A DNA stretch of 64,000 nt, from positions 27,004,944-27,068,943 of the forward strand of contig CM031864.1 in the NCBI GenBank assembly GCA_018697195.1, read 5' to 3'. Shown here in pieces: positions 1 through 12,055 of this stretch. Made by a program: the position numbers and the translations under genes. Numbering within the stretch: the first letter of the stretch is position 1; each line of letters opens with the position of its first letter. The notes beneath the pieces were generated by a model. It was not told where the DNA came from and did not search any database. It saw only the letters and a list, made by a program, of their open reading frames with translations. The stretch comes from Certhia americana. Its lineage: Eukaryota; Chordata; Aves; Passeriformes; Certhiidae.

Positions 1-365
1 GCTGTCCCTGGAATCATAAACCATCAGCCATCAGAAGGCTGTGGCTGCCTTGTAGTACTTGGAACCTGGTTTTGTTTTGCATTCTCTGTTCCAACTCAGC
101 AGCAGAAAAAACCCTTGAGTGCCCTCTTCAGCTGCATCTGGATCAAGTTTAGTGAGGTATACAGACTCTCCAGAATTTCTGTTCAGATCATGGAAATTTG
201 GAGATTGAAGCCTCTGGTTATTTGCATAGAAGGAAAAATGTACCTCTATGAGACCTGGTCCATAAAAAAAATCAAGAGAGAAATAGCATAATTCCTTTAG
301 CCTCAAGATTTTTTTCCTATTTTCAACACCACCATCTGGCTGAAGAGAAAGGAAAATATTGAAAA
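1..365. other. unassigned AT-rich DNA
   Basis: I see no gene or repeat signature here. The longest open frame, about 90 codons on the minus strand, has no recognisable domain and no coding-like neighbours. Confidence 0.5.
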
Positions 366-480
366 GGATTGACGGCCTGGTCTAGTGGAAGGAGTTCTTG
401 CCCATGGCAGGGTTTTGGAATGAGATGGTCCTCAATTTCCTTCCCATTCGAAACCACTAATGATTTTGTGATTCCATGAA
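366..480 (+). mobile_element. CR1 LINE, 3' end fragment
   Basis: This is the last ~115 bp of a CR1 element in the sense orientation. It reads through the CR1 block 'GGCCTGGTCTAGTGGAAGG', then 'GCCCATGGCAGGG', and ends in a degenerate octamer-like tail, GTGATTCCATGA. No coding part of the reverse transcriptase remains. Such severe 5' truncation is the normal fate of CR1. The copy is diverged, which suggests an old insertion. Confidence 0.8.
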
Positions 481-1130
481 ATTCAGAGATCTTTTTCTCT
501 GTACCTGCTCGGTTCCATGACCTGGTGTTTTCACTGTTGCCATATGTTTATCACAGGCAGGCTGTGCTGCCAAGACCCTCCAGCTGTTCAGCAGAGTTCA
601 ATATTTCTAAAACTGAGTGCCCTCTTTACTTTACAGAGCTGAGAGTCTGGCCTAAAGATGCAGTTACCGTGTCACTGTGGGATATCAACAGTTCATCAGT
701 GTGGATTTCACTCATGCTGTCATTCAGATTTGCAGTGATGCCACAATGATAATATTTTATCATGATGTTCTTTTTATTTTATTCCTTTCGGCAACATACA
801 GTGCCAGCCTGACCTGAATTAGCAGATTAATAAATCATATTAATAAGACATGATAAAGTAAAGCAGTCAATCACTTGCCAGTCCAGAGGGAGCTTGAAAA
901 CAGAAGATTGGTGACAGTTCTCACTTGTGGACCTCTCTTCTATTTTAGAGTCAAGCACAGGAACACATCCCAAGCAGGAAAATTCATACCAAACTTAACA
1001 AGTTTCTTAGGTCATCGCCACTGTTTTCATCAAGTTCAGTTGAGATTAAAAGTGACTTTATAGCCAGTTGCTACAAGATGCTACATATATTCTGTTGTCA
1101 GATCTTAAAGGATTCTATTAATTGGTGGAA
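481..1130. other. unassigned AT-rich DNA
   Basis: No gene, RNA or repeat signature recognised. Open frames of 60-75 codons on the plus strand look random and have no supporting motif. Confidence 0.5.
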
Positions 1131-1445
1131 TGAATTACGGAGTCACAGAATAACCTGAGAGGGAAGGGACCCCCAAGGATGAGCCAGTCCAACGCCTGTC
1201 CCTGCACAGACACCCCAATCTCACCCTGTGAATCCCTGGAAGTGTTGTCCAAACCTTCTGGGGGCTTTGGCATCCTTGGGACTGTGCCCATTCCCTGGTC
1301 AGTGCCCAAGCACCCTCTGGGGAAAGAAACTTCCTGATACCCTACCTGGCACAGCTGCAGCCATTCCATGGATCCTCTCCCTGGTCCCAGAGGGCAGAGA
1401 TAGGAGCTGCCTCTGTGCTGCCCCTCAAGAGAAGGTGCAATATCA
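1131..1445 (-). mobile_element. CR1 LINE fragment
   Basis: An antisense CR1 3' region. It starts with a degraded tail (GGAGTCACAGAATAACCTGAG), followed by 'GAGCCAGTCCAACGCCTGTCC' and a GC-rich body containing the CR1 phrases CTGGAAGTGTTGTCCAAAC and CAGTGCCCAAGCACCCTC. Two overlapping open frames of about 90-110 codons lie in it, but they are chance frames in GC-rich repeat DNA. Confidence 0.8.
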
Positions 1446-3342
1446 CAGCTCATCATATCAAAGCCAAATCCCTTGTTCTGTAGAAATCAAAACTTTTTTA
1501 TAAAACTTCATAAAATTTTTCATTGTTTCATCTCTATATATAACATGAGGCATATTGGAATCAAGCGATCTGATTTCAGCTTGCCTCTTTCTTATTTTTC
1601 GTCTCTAAAACCCAGATAAAACTGCATAATTGAAAATTATATTAATATGTTTGTGTAGTGACACATAAATAAGTTACTCAAGAGGGTGCAGAGCATACAT
1701 TTTGATCTACTTTCCCTCCAGTTTGCTATTGTTCTGGTCAAGTAATTGAAGCACATAACCTTCTCTACTCTTAAAAATATGAACCCTGGGAACTTTCAAA
1801 TAATTCAGAAGAAAAGAAGACAAAAATAACAATAAAAATTTTCTGCCTCAAAAATTTCTTCCCTAAGATGAATTGGAAGACCTTACTCTTCCTTTCTGTA
1901 TGAAGTTTATCGTAGTTTCTCGATACTGCTCAATGACTTCATGTCCCAAAATTGCCAGGAAGAACCTGGGTTTCTCTATCTAGTTGTCTTCTGTCTTGGA
2001 AATAAACTAAAAGGTTTCATGGAAAATATAAGAGCAGGGTAGAGCACACTGAGTGCAAAATAATCCAGAGTTTGTGCCACTGTTAAAGCTAAAAATAGGA
2101 TTAAAGAAACATAAAAGCTGTCACTCACACCTGCACTTGACAGATTCTGAAACACCAGGCCCAAGATAGGCAATAACCACGAGAAGTTGCACTTCCATAA
2201 TTGAATAATGATTTCCATCTGACAGAATTTTCACAATCATCTTCTTCAGGTGAAAGTAATTTCTTTATGTAATGCTGTATATGTATATTTCTATATAGTA
2301 ATGCTGTATAATTCCTGATATCTTTTCCTTACATATTTGTGGGCATTTCAAATGTAATACTAATTTCAACATGCTACACAGTATTTATAATTTATGGGGC
2401 TTGAAAACGATGTCTTAACTACACTGCCTGTGTTTTAAACTCACTTTATATTCAGTGGTGATGTAGTATGAGGCATCCACGGTTTGCCATCAACATGAGG
2501 AGAAGCATTCTTCTCCTGGACTTCCCCAGGGAACTCTTGTGATCTTGCTTGTTAACAGAGGGTTTGTGGTGAAATGCAAATGAATGTAAATTGTTAACGA
2601 AGTGCTTCTCAGCACCAGGCAGTGTAGTGTCCTTGTGTACATTCCAACACTCTGAAAAAAAACCTAACCCAGGCTATCATTTGTATTCACTAATCTCAGA
2701 TTCCAAATTTATTGCCTTCCGCCCTCGCCGCAGCTCCTGTACCCAGGAGAAATGTGCCGGGGGTAATTAATGACACACTGCTTAATGAAATAATGGAACT
2801 CAGACCCTAAAGTTCTGGTACGTTTAAAGAACTGTAAGAATGCTTTTCATTCACAAATTAGGTCTGGCAGGAAGAGGAAAATTCCCTGTGACTTACAGAG
2901 GAAGCTGAAGTTGTGTCCTGCTGTAAGCAATTCCCTGGGCTGTGGGACGTGCTGCACTGGCTTGGTGAGCTTTTCCAGTTGTGAGAGCCAATTGATTTCT
3001 GCTGTAGTTGGGCAGCAGGGCTGCATTTACCTGAAATTTGGTCCTTATTTCAAATACCCAAGTGGAAGATTTAAATGGACTTCTAGGAATGGGGCTGAAG
3101 TAGCCTGTGCTGGGAGTGGCTAAAGTGTCTTTTAGAACAAGGAGTGGCTGCTGGTTTGGATCCATCCCTGCTGCATGCCCACAGAACAGCTCTCCATAAG
3201 GATCGAGTTGTCTAGCACATTAGATGATTATTTCTTCACTGAATACATTGGCAAAGGGTGGAGAGGCTGACTTGCTAATTAGGTTCAGGGCTTAGGGGAA
3301 CTCCTTTAAAGCATGATGCAAGAAAAGAAAATTAGATGTGTT
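1446..3342. other. unassigned AT-rich DNA
   Basis: No gene or transposon signature recognised. The one local structure is a perfect hairpin at 2498-2517 with an 8-bp stem (AGGAGAAG/CTTCTCCT) and a CATT loop. Around 2900-3125 two frames of 70-90 codons overlap on opposite strands, without recognisable domains. Confidence 0.5.
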
Positions 3343-3900
3343 GTGGAATTACAGAATCACAGGGAGATTTGGGTTGGAAGCGTCCTTAAGGCCTATGTAG
3401 AAACAATCCCTGCCATGGGAAGGGACACCTTCCACTATCCCCAGGTTGCTCCAAGCCCCCTCCAACCTGGCCTTGGACACTTCCAGGGATCCAGGGGCTT
3501 TTCTGGGCTTCTCTGGGCACTCTGTGCCAGAGCTTCCCCACTCTCACAGGGAAAAATTCCTTCCCAAGATCCCACCTAACCCTGCCCTGTGGCAGTGGTA
3601 AGCCATTCACTCCGGGACTGTGTCCCAAGTCCCTCTCCAGCTCTCCTGGAGTCCTTTTAGGCACTGGAAGGTGCTCTGAGGTCTCCCTGGAGCCTTCTCT
3701 TCTCCAGGTGAACACCTCCAGCTCTGCCAGCCTGGCTCCAAAGCAGAGGGGTTCCAGTCCTGAGAGCATCAATATGGCTTTCACACAACTTTTTCCAGCA
3801 GATCAAAATCTTTCTTGTGTTTGGGCCCCCAGACCTGGACACAATATGCTGGGTGAGGCCTCACAAGAGCAGAGAAAAGGGGAAGAATTACCTCCCTAGA
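3343..3900 (-). mobile_element. CR1 LINE, ~560 bp 3' fragment
   Basis: One of the longest CR1 copies in the window, antisense. It begins at the 3' tail (ACAGAATCACAGGGAGA) and continues through GGGTTGGAAGCGTCCTTAA, the 'CTTGGACACTTCCAGGGATC' block, a 'CACAGGGAAAAATTCCTTCC' block and, at its far end, TTTGGGCCCCCAGACCTGGA. The far end corresponds to the C-terminal reverse-transcriptase region and the start of the 3' UTR. Stops in every frame show it is dead. The overlapping 60-130-codon frames are chance readings. Confidence 0.9.
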
Positions 3901-4554
3901 AATGATTCTTGTAGGAATCCTACTCTTCCTATAGGGCAGATTTTAAATCAGTTTTCTATAGCTGTGTCACAATTGCACAGAATTGAGTTGATTTTACAGC
4001 TCATATACTTAAGGATTATTGCAGATTTTTATCTCATCCTAGCATGAAGAGTCATTATGAAAATTATTCTTAAAACTATTGGGGGATCTTCAGATAAAAG
4101 CACCAAAGCCAGAATTACTCAACAAGCTCAGCATCCACAATCAGGTAAAGGGATGCAATCCCTCTGTGGCATTGATTTGTTTGTAGTGAGTGGCAAAATT
4201 CCCACTGATTTCAAGGGGCTGTGGTCTCGTCCTGCATGTTCCAATGAGTTCATGTTTAGGTTATAGAGCTCCTTGAACATTTGCCTAATGGGATTACAGT
4301 GGCTGCTGCTGAGAACTGAGCACTGAGCACTGCTGCAAGGCTGGGCCCTACCCAGGTGCCTAAAAGAGAATCTGATTTCTCTGAAAAACCTGGCTTCAGC
4401 TGAGCAGTGCTCATCCTGTGAAAGTCTGGGCTCATCTTAAATACTGATTTTGTGTGAACAGCACAAGGACAATATTGGGCTGTTCCTATCCATAAAGCAT
4501 CAGTGAAGGTGGTGGTTTTGAAATATGTAGGGAATAGATTATGAAATTTGATTT
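3901..4554. other. unassigned AT-rich DNA
   Basis: No gene recognised. A short direct duplication, GAGCACTGAGCACTG, lies near 4317-4332. Confidence 0.45.
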
Positions 4555-4760
4555 GGCTTTTTGCTTCATATACATCCTGGGGGGCACCAGGCCCAGCATC
4601 GCCAGCTGTGCTGGGGGTGGCTTGTCCTGCTCTGCCTCACCTGGAATATTGTGTGTAAGTTTGGGTGCCACAATACCAGAATAATCTACAGGTTAGAGAG
4701 TGTCTGAAGGAGGGACACGAGGTTGGGGAAGGGTCCTGGTGGTTCCATAAGAAAAGCAGC
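4555..4760 (+). mobile_element. CR1 LINE, internal fragment
   Basis: A sense-strand CR1 piece from near the end of ORF2. It matches the characteristic 'GTTTGGGTGCCACAATACCAG' and 'GAGAGTGTCTGAAGGAGGGA' blocks. It lacks the 3' tail, so it is a fragment separated from its end by deletion or decay. Confidence 0.8.
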
Positions 4761-5547
4761 TGATAGACAAAATGAAAGCTCATCTTTAGGGTCCTTGCTT
4801 TATCAGACTAAAACTGAATCACAACTCTGAAACAGAGCAAGAAGATTTAGAAACTAAATTTCCTGTTATGTACTACTCTTTCCCATGAGCTAAACTCAGT
4901 TTAGGAATATTTTTCGTTGGTATCCTGTACCTGATTTCTGTAACATGAAGTCCAATCATTAACTGCTTGTTTTCATCATATAATTTCACCCTTTTGTGCA
5001 ATGGAAATTTTCGGAAAAAAAAAAAAAATTATGATTTTTATGAAACCCAAAAAGTATTCTGAAAGGAGAATATGATGCTGCTCTGTGCAGTTACTCTCTA
5101 CGAGTTTTGTTGGGTGTTTTTTCCCCTGAGATGCACAAGTACAATTTGATTTTTCAGTTGCTGGGCCAGATTTGGTCCAGCTGGAATAAGCCTCACAAGG
5201 AGATCCTTCATGATTCATCATGATTTGGATTCATCTGGACTCTCAATGTGTTGCCAAAGTTTTACAGACCTCCCCAAAAGGCTGATTACTGCCATTGAGG
5301 AAAACTGTAGGAAGTCTGGCCAGATCTGTGTAGTTGAAATATTTCTCAAGGTTTCATTCCATTTGAAAAGCTGTTTTACCTTTCCTCACATTAGCATATG
5401 AAAAATACTGATTAATTTAGTTTGGCCTTTCAAAAATCAATTTTCCTAAGACAGCAGTATTGACCAATTAATATTTTGCCTCTGTGTGAATGTATGTGCA
5501 AAAGGAAAAATAATACCTGTAATACCTATGTAAGTTAAAATCATTGA
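4761..5547. other. unassigned AT-rich DNA
   Basis: No gene or mobile element recognised. An A-run is present near 5016-5028. Confidence 0.5.
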
Positions 5548-5620
5548 AGCATAGAATCATAAAGATTGGAAAGTCCTCAGGGATTATCAGGTCTAACCTT
5601 TGACTAAATACTACTAAGTA
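5548..5620 (-). mobile_element. CR1 LINE, short 3' end
   Basis: An antisense CR1 tail of about 70 bp: CATAGAATCATAAAGATTGGA followed by TCAGGTCTAACCTTTGACTA. Only the final part of the 3' UTR is preserved. Confidence 0.75.
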
Positions 5621-5999
5621 CCCACATATCACAAAATGACACAACTACTCATTTGAAATGAAATACCAAACAAAATACTATTTTCGAAAGTGAGTCCTCT
5701 TCCTGAATTCTGCTTTGGAAAGCTGCAGCATAAAGTCAGAATCAAAATGTTGATTAATAAGAATGCTGCCAATTTACAGCTATATGAGCAGAACTGTGAT
5801 CTTTGGTGCCACATATTCATGGAAAAAATATGTTAAATGGTGGAAATTTTGCTTTTATTTTTGCCTACCAGACTAACTGAGGAAAAATCTGGGCAAAAAA
5901 AAAAAAAAAATCATGAAGAAAAGTGTAGAAATTTTTCAGAGTGCAAAAGGAAAGTCAAGGGAGATCCTGGCTCACAGTTTTAGTCTAAAAACTCTTGAT
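5621..5999. other. unassigned AT-rich DNA with an A16 run
   Basis: No gene seen. A run of 16 A lies at 5895-5910. Confidence 0.5.
5895..5910 (+). repeat. poly(A) tract
   Basis: Sixteen consecutive A residues. No transcript or retrocopied body is recognisable upstream, so I treat it as a simple repeat and not as a retrogene tail. Confidence 0.9.
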
Positions 6000-6058
6000 C
6001 TTTGAGGTTCTTTCCAAACTAAACCATTGCATGACTGTGATTTTATGATTCTGTGATA
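6000..6058 (+). mobile_element. CR1 LINE, 3' terminal stub
   Basis: A sense CR1 terminus of about 60 bp: TTTGAGGTTCTTTCCAAACT, then ACCATTGCATGACTGTG and the tail TTTATGATTCTGTGA. It is typical of an extreme 5' truncation. Confidence 0.75.
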
Positions 6059-8689
6059 TTTTGCATTTGTGCAGTTAGTGTTTGAGGAAGGAAGTGATTC
6101 CATATGCACCAACAGGATACAAGAGCTGTTCACATAATTGTGCAAGCAAGTCCCGTGTCCTTTATCATAAAATTAATTTTAAAATGTTACGGGGCTTGGG
6201 TTTAGTTTTGGTCCTTGACCCACTCAATATGTTGGATGCAGATCAGCTCTGCTCTCTTCTGGAGAGAGGGGGAAAGGGTACCTACAGGTTTTGTGGGTGG
6301 ATTTCATTTGCTTTGGGGTAAAATTGAAGTGGGAAATTGAACTTGGGTATCCCTTTGAGTGGATTAGAAGTATCACCAGGAAAGAATAACTACATATTAT
6401 AGAGACTAAGCACTCACCCCAGAAGCAGCATCTCAGTGATGCAAGGGGTTAGTAAAAACACATTATTAACTGTCCTTTGTGAGTGTGGGAAGGAGGTTAG
6501 TTCCCGATAAGAGTTTAGGAATGATAATTGTATTTACACAAGTTTGCCATCAACTGCTTCTCTGCTTTGTCCTCAAGGAAGAAAGTGGAGTAAAGAGGAG
6601 TGTCTGAGTTCTGGACTGGGCTGGATGTTACACACAGCAGGCAGTGAACCCCAGGTTGTTCTACCCCTCTCCATAAAGTGCAGTGATTATGGCTCTCATG
6701 CCCATTGTTTGCTCGTGGTGCTTCTGGAAAATTATCTTCTAGCCTCCTCAGGAGGGCACAGAAAGGGAAATGGGCCAAGAAAGGAGGAACCTGAGACTTG
6801 CCACCACCAGAGTGTCTGTTTCTGCCTGGCCCTGGGCAGATGAGCTGTCTCACACAACATTTGAAGGAAATCTGGGAAATTTTGGCATTCCCGGAAATGC
6901 CAAATGCAGGAAATTTCCTGCACATTGCCCTGCACACCAAGGTACAGGCACTGAGCCACTGCAACACTGGTTTTCATAATACTGGGCACTCAATCCTTTA
7001 ATTTTTGCCAATTTATATGTGGTGAACACAGGACCAGGAAAGGTAACTATAGCATTAAAGCTTGGGAAGATTTTACTGAGACAAAGAGCAGCATAAGCAG
7101 AGCTCTCAAAGGAATTGGTACAATACCAAAAAAATGAGAAATATTTTCATTACTATGGTGCAACAATTCTGAGGAAAGAAAATACATTGATAGTCCAAAA
7201 TATACCGAAAGAAAACCTGCAAAGCTGCACATGAGGCAAATTCATTGAGGAAGGTGGAAGAGGCAGTTCTTCCAAATGTGCTGAGAAGTCTTTCTGGCTA
7301 AATTGAATTTGGATTGTGTCCCAGGTACAAAACAGTGTTAGCCAGAGTGCTCCAGATGGAGATTATCCTGAGCCAACAGCTAACTGTATCAATGCTTTTC
7401 ATTGACTTTGGTGCCGCAGAATGAAACGGCAGCAAAATGTCCAACATATGATTCTTTTTATTACTCCTGATGCCATAAATGACACTTTCCCTGGACTATC
7501 ACCATGTAGCAATTATTATTCACCACCATCAGTACTGTTTCCACCTGTCAAATCATGAGTCTCGCTGATTAGTTTGGTATTTTAGCAATGAAGTAATCTC
7601 TCCTACCTGATATAATACATAGTCGCTTCTGTACTTACTGTCTCACTTAGGAAAAAAATGAACTGACATGGAAATAGTTAAGTTTTAAACCACTTTTTAC
7701 ACTTCTAACATTTTATTAGTTAAAATACTAATTTCTAGAACTAAAGCAACATACAGTATGTATTATATTTATATAAATTCTTCAATATGACTGAAGAAAA
7801 TTACCAGGGGAGAAATCCAAAATGAATAACAGCTTGATGTGTACACATTGAAGAATATGATCTGTATCAATGCACATTGCTGTAGAGACTCCTGGATTTC
7901 TCATAACTTTCTCAAATTTCTCTCAAAAATCATAGTGCAATTTCACTTATGATGATCCCAGGAGACAGAGTTAGCAGGTAATTATTTTTGATATCTTTTT
8001 CTTTCTTACCCTCAAGCACTTTTGTATGTACAGTGAATATATTTAACACTTCATTATTCAGCAAACATTACCTTACCTATAATTAGAAATAATTGAGAAA
8101 TACTGAACAGTCTTTTTATAGGAACTTTTCAAAACACATACAAGCTGCTGTATGATTCTCAACCCTGGATGGAAAAATAAACAAAGAAAACTAGAACATA
8201 TCATAGACAAGTAAAATCAAATCCTGACAGACAACTTTTGTGTCTGTTCGAGCAGATACAATTTTGGAATTACTGATATATTTTCATCCAACATGGAAAA
8301 ACCCCTGAAAGTTGTGTGCTGAAAATGCTGACAAGGCCCTTTCAGAGGTGTTGGCATTGGATGGTGATATAATTAGGTCCCAGAATAAGGTACGGGTGCA
8401 GCCTGTCAGTAATTCTGCAGTGATTTATGGTCTGCTACAAGAGAGCACCAACAGGACAAGCGGTCAGCGCACATTGTTAAGAGGAGGCATTTTCCACTAA
8501 AACTTTAAAGGGAAATGTTATCATAAGGTTATACAGATGATAGACTTTCAAAGATATTTAGGTACCTATGAGTACAAATAATTCTCTGCTGTAATTCTTA
8601 AAGGATGTAGGCAGCTTGGTATTTCCTATTTTTAGCAAGCATCAAGTATCTAGGAATTAAAACCTCAAGAATGAGGCAGTATAGAGACA
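6059..8689. other. unassigned DNA with a palindrome cluster
   Basis: No gene or recognisable transposon over 2.6 kb. Several overlapping frames of up to 150 codons at 6515-6990 lie on both strands with no domain, which argues against coding. Two adjacent palindromes at 6881-6922 are listed separately. Confidence 0.5.
6881..6922. promoter_or_regulatory. paired palindromes, possible protein-binding site
   Basis: At 6881-6904 there is an imperfect palindrome with 9-bp arms (TTTGGCATT/AATGCCAAA), whose centre holds TTCCCGGAA, a perfect STAT-type half-site pair. At 6905-6922, directly abutting it, is an 18-bp perfect palindrome, TGCAGGAAATTTCCTGCA. Upstream, two more GGAAA cores (6866-6879) continue the pattern. 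Function is inference: such clustering of GGAAA motifs resembles a homotypic STAT/ETS/Rel-type site, but palindromes can arise by chance. Confidence 0.35.
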
Positions 8690-9096
8690 GAATAGAATTT
8701 AAAAGGTTTTGTCCATCTGAGGAGAGGCTGAGGGCACTTAGTTTGTTCAGCTGGAGAAGTAGAGACTGAAATCAGACCTCAGCAGGGGCTGATGGGTAGC
8801 AGAGGGGCAGTTCTGCGCTCTATGACAATAACAGGACTCAGGCAATGGCTGAAGCTGTGCCAGGGCAGGATCAAGCTGGAGTTCAGGGAAAGGTTCTTCC
8901 CCAGAGGCTGGTGGGTACTGAACAGGCTCCCCAGGGAATGGGCATGGCCTCCAGGCTGCCAGAGCTCCAGGATTGCTTGGACAAAGCTCCCAGGAGTACA
9001 CAGGGTGGGATTGTTGGGGTATCTGGGCAGGGCCAGGGGTTGGACTGGATGATCCTGATGGGTCCCTTCCCACTAAGGATATTCTGTGATTTAGTT
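8690..9096 (+). mobile_element. CR1 LINE, ~400 bp 3' fragment
   Basis: A sense CR1. In order it shows the 'CTGAGGAGAGGCTGAGGGCA' block, GTTCTTCCCCAGAGGCTGGT, CAGGGCCAGGGGTTGGACT, the terminal GGATGATCCTGATGGGTC and the tail ATTCTGTGATTT. This is the subtype with a TTCCCACTAAGGATATTC end. Frames of 86-125 codons on either strand are chance. Confidence 0.9.
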
Positions 9097-11854
9097 TCCA
9101 GTTGAAATGAGTGTTGTTAACCAAATCAGTAAACAGGTAAATACAGCTGAAAAGTGTCCACTGAGCTCAAACTATCTCTCTACAGCTCTACATGGCATTG
9201 TTGGGCAATAGGCACCAAACAAGATTTATGACATGTCAGGAGAATAGAGCGGTAATAATGAACAACTGTAAACAAGGGGCTCTCAAGAAAGACAACAATA
9301 TCGTTTAAATACCTTATTATACTACCTTGTCTGCAAGGAAAAAAAAGCTAGAAAATAATATAAAAATAACTTCGGCAACCCTTATTACACTCTTTGTTCC
9401 TTCTCCTCCTTCTTCTTGTTACAGCTTTTCTTCTTGCACTAAATTCTGAAATGTGTTCTCACCTGCTGCTTCGGGTCCCTTCACACATCATTGCATCACA
9501 TCTGTTAGGTGGTACATTTCTACACACATGCATGTAACCCTATGGTTGCCTGATACACCATTTAAATGAATGAGAGAAACAAAAAAATACCAAATCAATT
9601 AAAATTTATTTTACTAAAAAAATAAAATCAGGTTTTACGTTGCTCACTCCACTGTGAAAATCAGCCTGTGGAAAGAGCTGCCTCATGAGCTGATACTTAA
9701 AAGAGAAGATGACAGCCAGCTAGGCAGTGAAAGACAGATGGGACAGATGTGACACATTGGAGGAAGATTTCCTAGTAACACTTCTAGTAAATGTGATACC
9801 ACTCAGCATGGTACAAGGGCACATAAGGATGAAGGGTCCAGTGATAGCTTCCACGTTGATGGTATTTGTGCAAAGAAAAGAGGCATTTTATAAAAAATAA
9901 GATCCTGTCTCCATTATCTTTTCTTTCATAGAAAATTAAAGTTATATCTCTTCTCTGCTCATTGCAAAGTGAAATGTACTAAATCTTGATGCTTTTTGGG
10001 TAAGCTGCAGGATATAACTGATTTTAGGACAGAACACTGCATTTCCAGGGACATCTAAGTACAGATCCAGAGAAAGAAGATCAAATTCTGCTCCAGATTC
10101 CCACTTCAGATACTTTTGTTTGGCCCAGTTAGAATCACATGAACCTCATTTGTGCTTTTTATCAAAATAGACCAGTTGTGGTTTTGGTGACATATTTATG
10201 CCGCTTCTGATAAAAGTTTTTGTCTAATGAACTTTTGTAATATCAAAGGAAGCTCCACTTAGTTAATAATGTCTTGATTTCGTTTAAATTTAGCATCAAC
10301 CTATTTTTTATGTGTCAAGAAACAGAATCAATGAATGCACAAAAATGTAATTAAAAGTTCATCTGACCTTGGACAAAAATTTCTATCAGAAGAGGCAATT
10401 AGCAGAGTTTTGTCACCAAATGACAATCCATTTAATTCTGGTGAATATTTTCAATTCAGTTTCAAGGCAGGCACTGCCTTTACCTCTTTGCTTTTCTTCC
10501 TTTTTGGATTTTAGATCTTTAGTTTTTTTATTGCATTAATTTCAGTAATATTATTCATACTTCTGACCAAATGAACCTTCTGTACCCATAATTTAAAAAT
10601 AAGTAGAACACAGAGAGGGTGGAGATATTATCTTATTTACTAAGTTTTAAATTACTTTTCTTCTTTTGCCTCTTTTTATCATCATATAAAATTGTGTAAG
10701 CAGTGAAAACTTTGCCCTCAGCTCTGTAATGCCCAGGTAGAAATTTCAGAATAGTAATACTGCAACTATAATTTTTGACCAGGAAGGGGTTATTTTACTA
10801 GGAGTAAATATAATATAATTGAATCTTGGAAATGTAACCTGGATTCTCAGAGTTATTTAAAAAAATTAAAATATCTCATCAAAAATAGAAAAGGTAAGTG
10901 TCATATTAATAGAATTCCACTTCTGTGAGCTTAATTTAAAGCAAAAAATACAACCCTGCCACAAAGTAACTGCACTGTATCTTGTATAAAAATATAATGT
11001 AATTGAAATGAATGTATAAAATTGGTTTCAATGACATTACACTTCATGATTGGAATGATGATTGGAATGAAAAATCTCATTCCTGCAAGGCCAGAAAGGG
11101 CGGCCTCCATCATGGCACTTTGTAAGGTGAACTTGAGTGAAATCATTAGTCCTGATTATTCACTAACTGGCCTGGAAAAACAGAATATGGGACAGACAAG
11201 GAAGTTGTGCCAGTGTGAACATTTACCTGCATGTTGCTTTTATATTTGTGCTGTCAAATAATAAACTATTTTTCAAATTAAATTGCTCACACTGATCTGG
11301 GCTTTTGGGCTGCTCTTTGTTTATTTTTACGTGAATAACTTATTCCTCTTCATGTTGTAGTTGGTAAAATGTTCATCATTTTAGAAAAGGGGTTTTTATT
11401 TTTGCCTTTGCCAGGAATTTTGATTGCATAGATGCAAGCAGCAGACCAGAAGAATACACATTCTAGACATGACCCTGGGAAAAAAAACTTGGAAAGATCA
11501 GGACTAGAGAGGTGAAAATGGCTTTAAGGTTTTCAGATTATAAACATGTTGACATTTTCATCAGCCATAGACCAGTACTTTTCACTCTGAAGATCAAGGT
11601 ACTTGAAGTTTCACCAGAATTTAGTTCTCATGCAGGGCAACCTTGTATTTCATAAGACTTTTACAGAACAACTGCACTCTTCCACAGACTCTGCAACCTG
11701 TAAGCAAAGTATTTACAACAGATGTATGAAATTTACTCTTAAGATTATTTTATTTCTGTGACCTAAAGCAATTAACAAATTACGATGTCTGAGCTGTGGT
11801 TTGTGATTTAGATCAAGTTGATTGATCAGTAGGTGAAAAACTTCTGAAGTCACA
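9097..11854. other. unassigned AT-rich DNA
   Basis: About 2.8 kb without a recognisable gene, RNA or repeat. Open frames are short (80 codons or fewer). Confidence 0.5.
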
Positions 11855-12055
11855 GATTGTAGAATTATAGAAAGATTAAGGTTGGAAAAGATCTTTAAGA
11901 TCATCAAGTCCAGCTTTCAACCAGCACCACAACCATGGTCACCACTAAACCAAGTCCCCAGGTGCCACATCTACACCTTTTTTAAACAATTCCAGGGATG
12001 ATGAGTTGACCACTGGCCTGGGAGTGAACACCATTCTGGAAGTGTTCTAAAATCC
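11855..12055 (-). mobile_element. CR1 LINE, ~200 bp 3' fragment
   Basis: An antisense CR1 3' UTR: TAGAATTATAGAAAGATTAAG, the strongly diagnostic AAGATCATCAAGTCCAGC, then CAACCATGGTCACCACTAAA and CCAAGTCCCCAGGTGCCAC. It is the same CR1 subtype as the copy at 24132-24445. Confidence 0.9.

Noticed and set aside
5895..5910. A16 run considered as a processed pseudogene tail
   Set aside because: No retrocopied body or flanking duplication is recognisable upstream.
8747..9124. ORFs of 86-125 codons on both strands
   Set aside because: The region is a CR1 3' UTR. Similar chance frames recur at every CR1 copy (3386, 17652, 28503, 53619).
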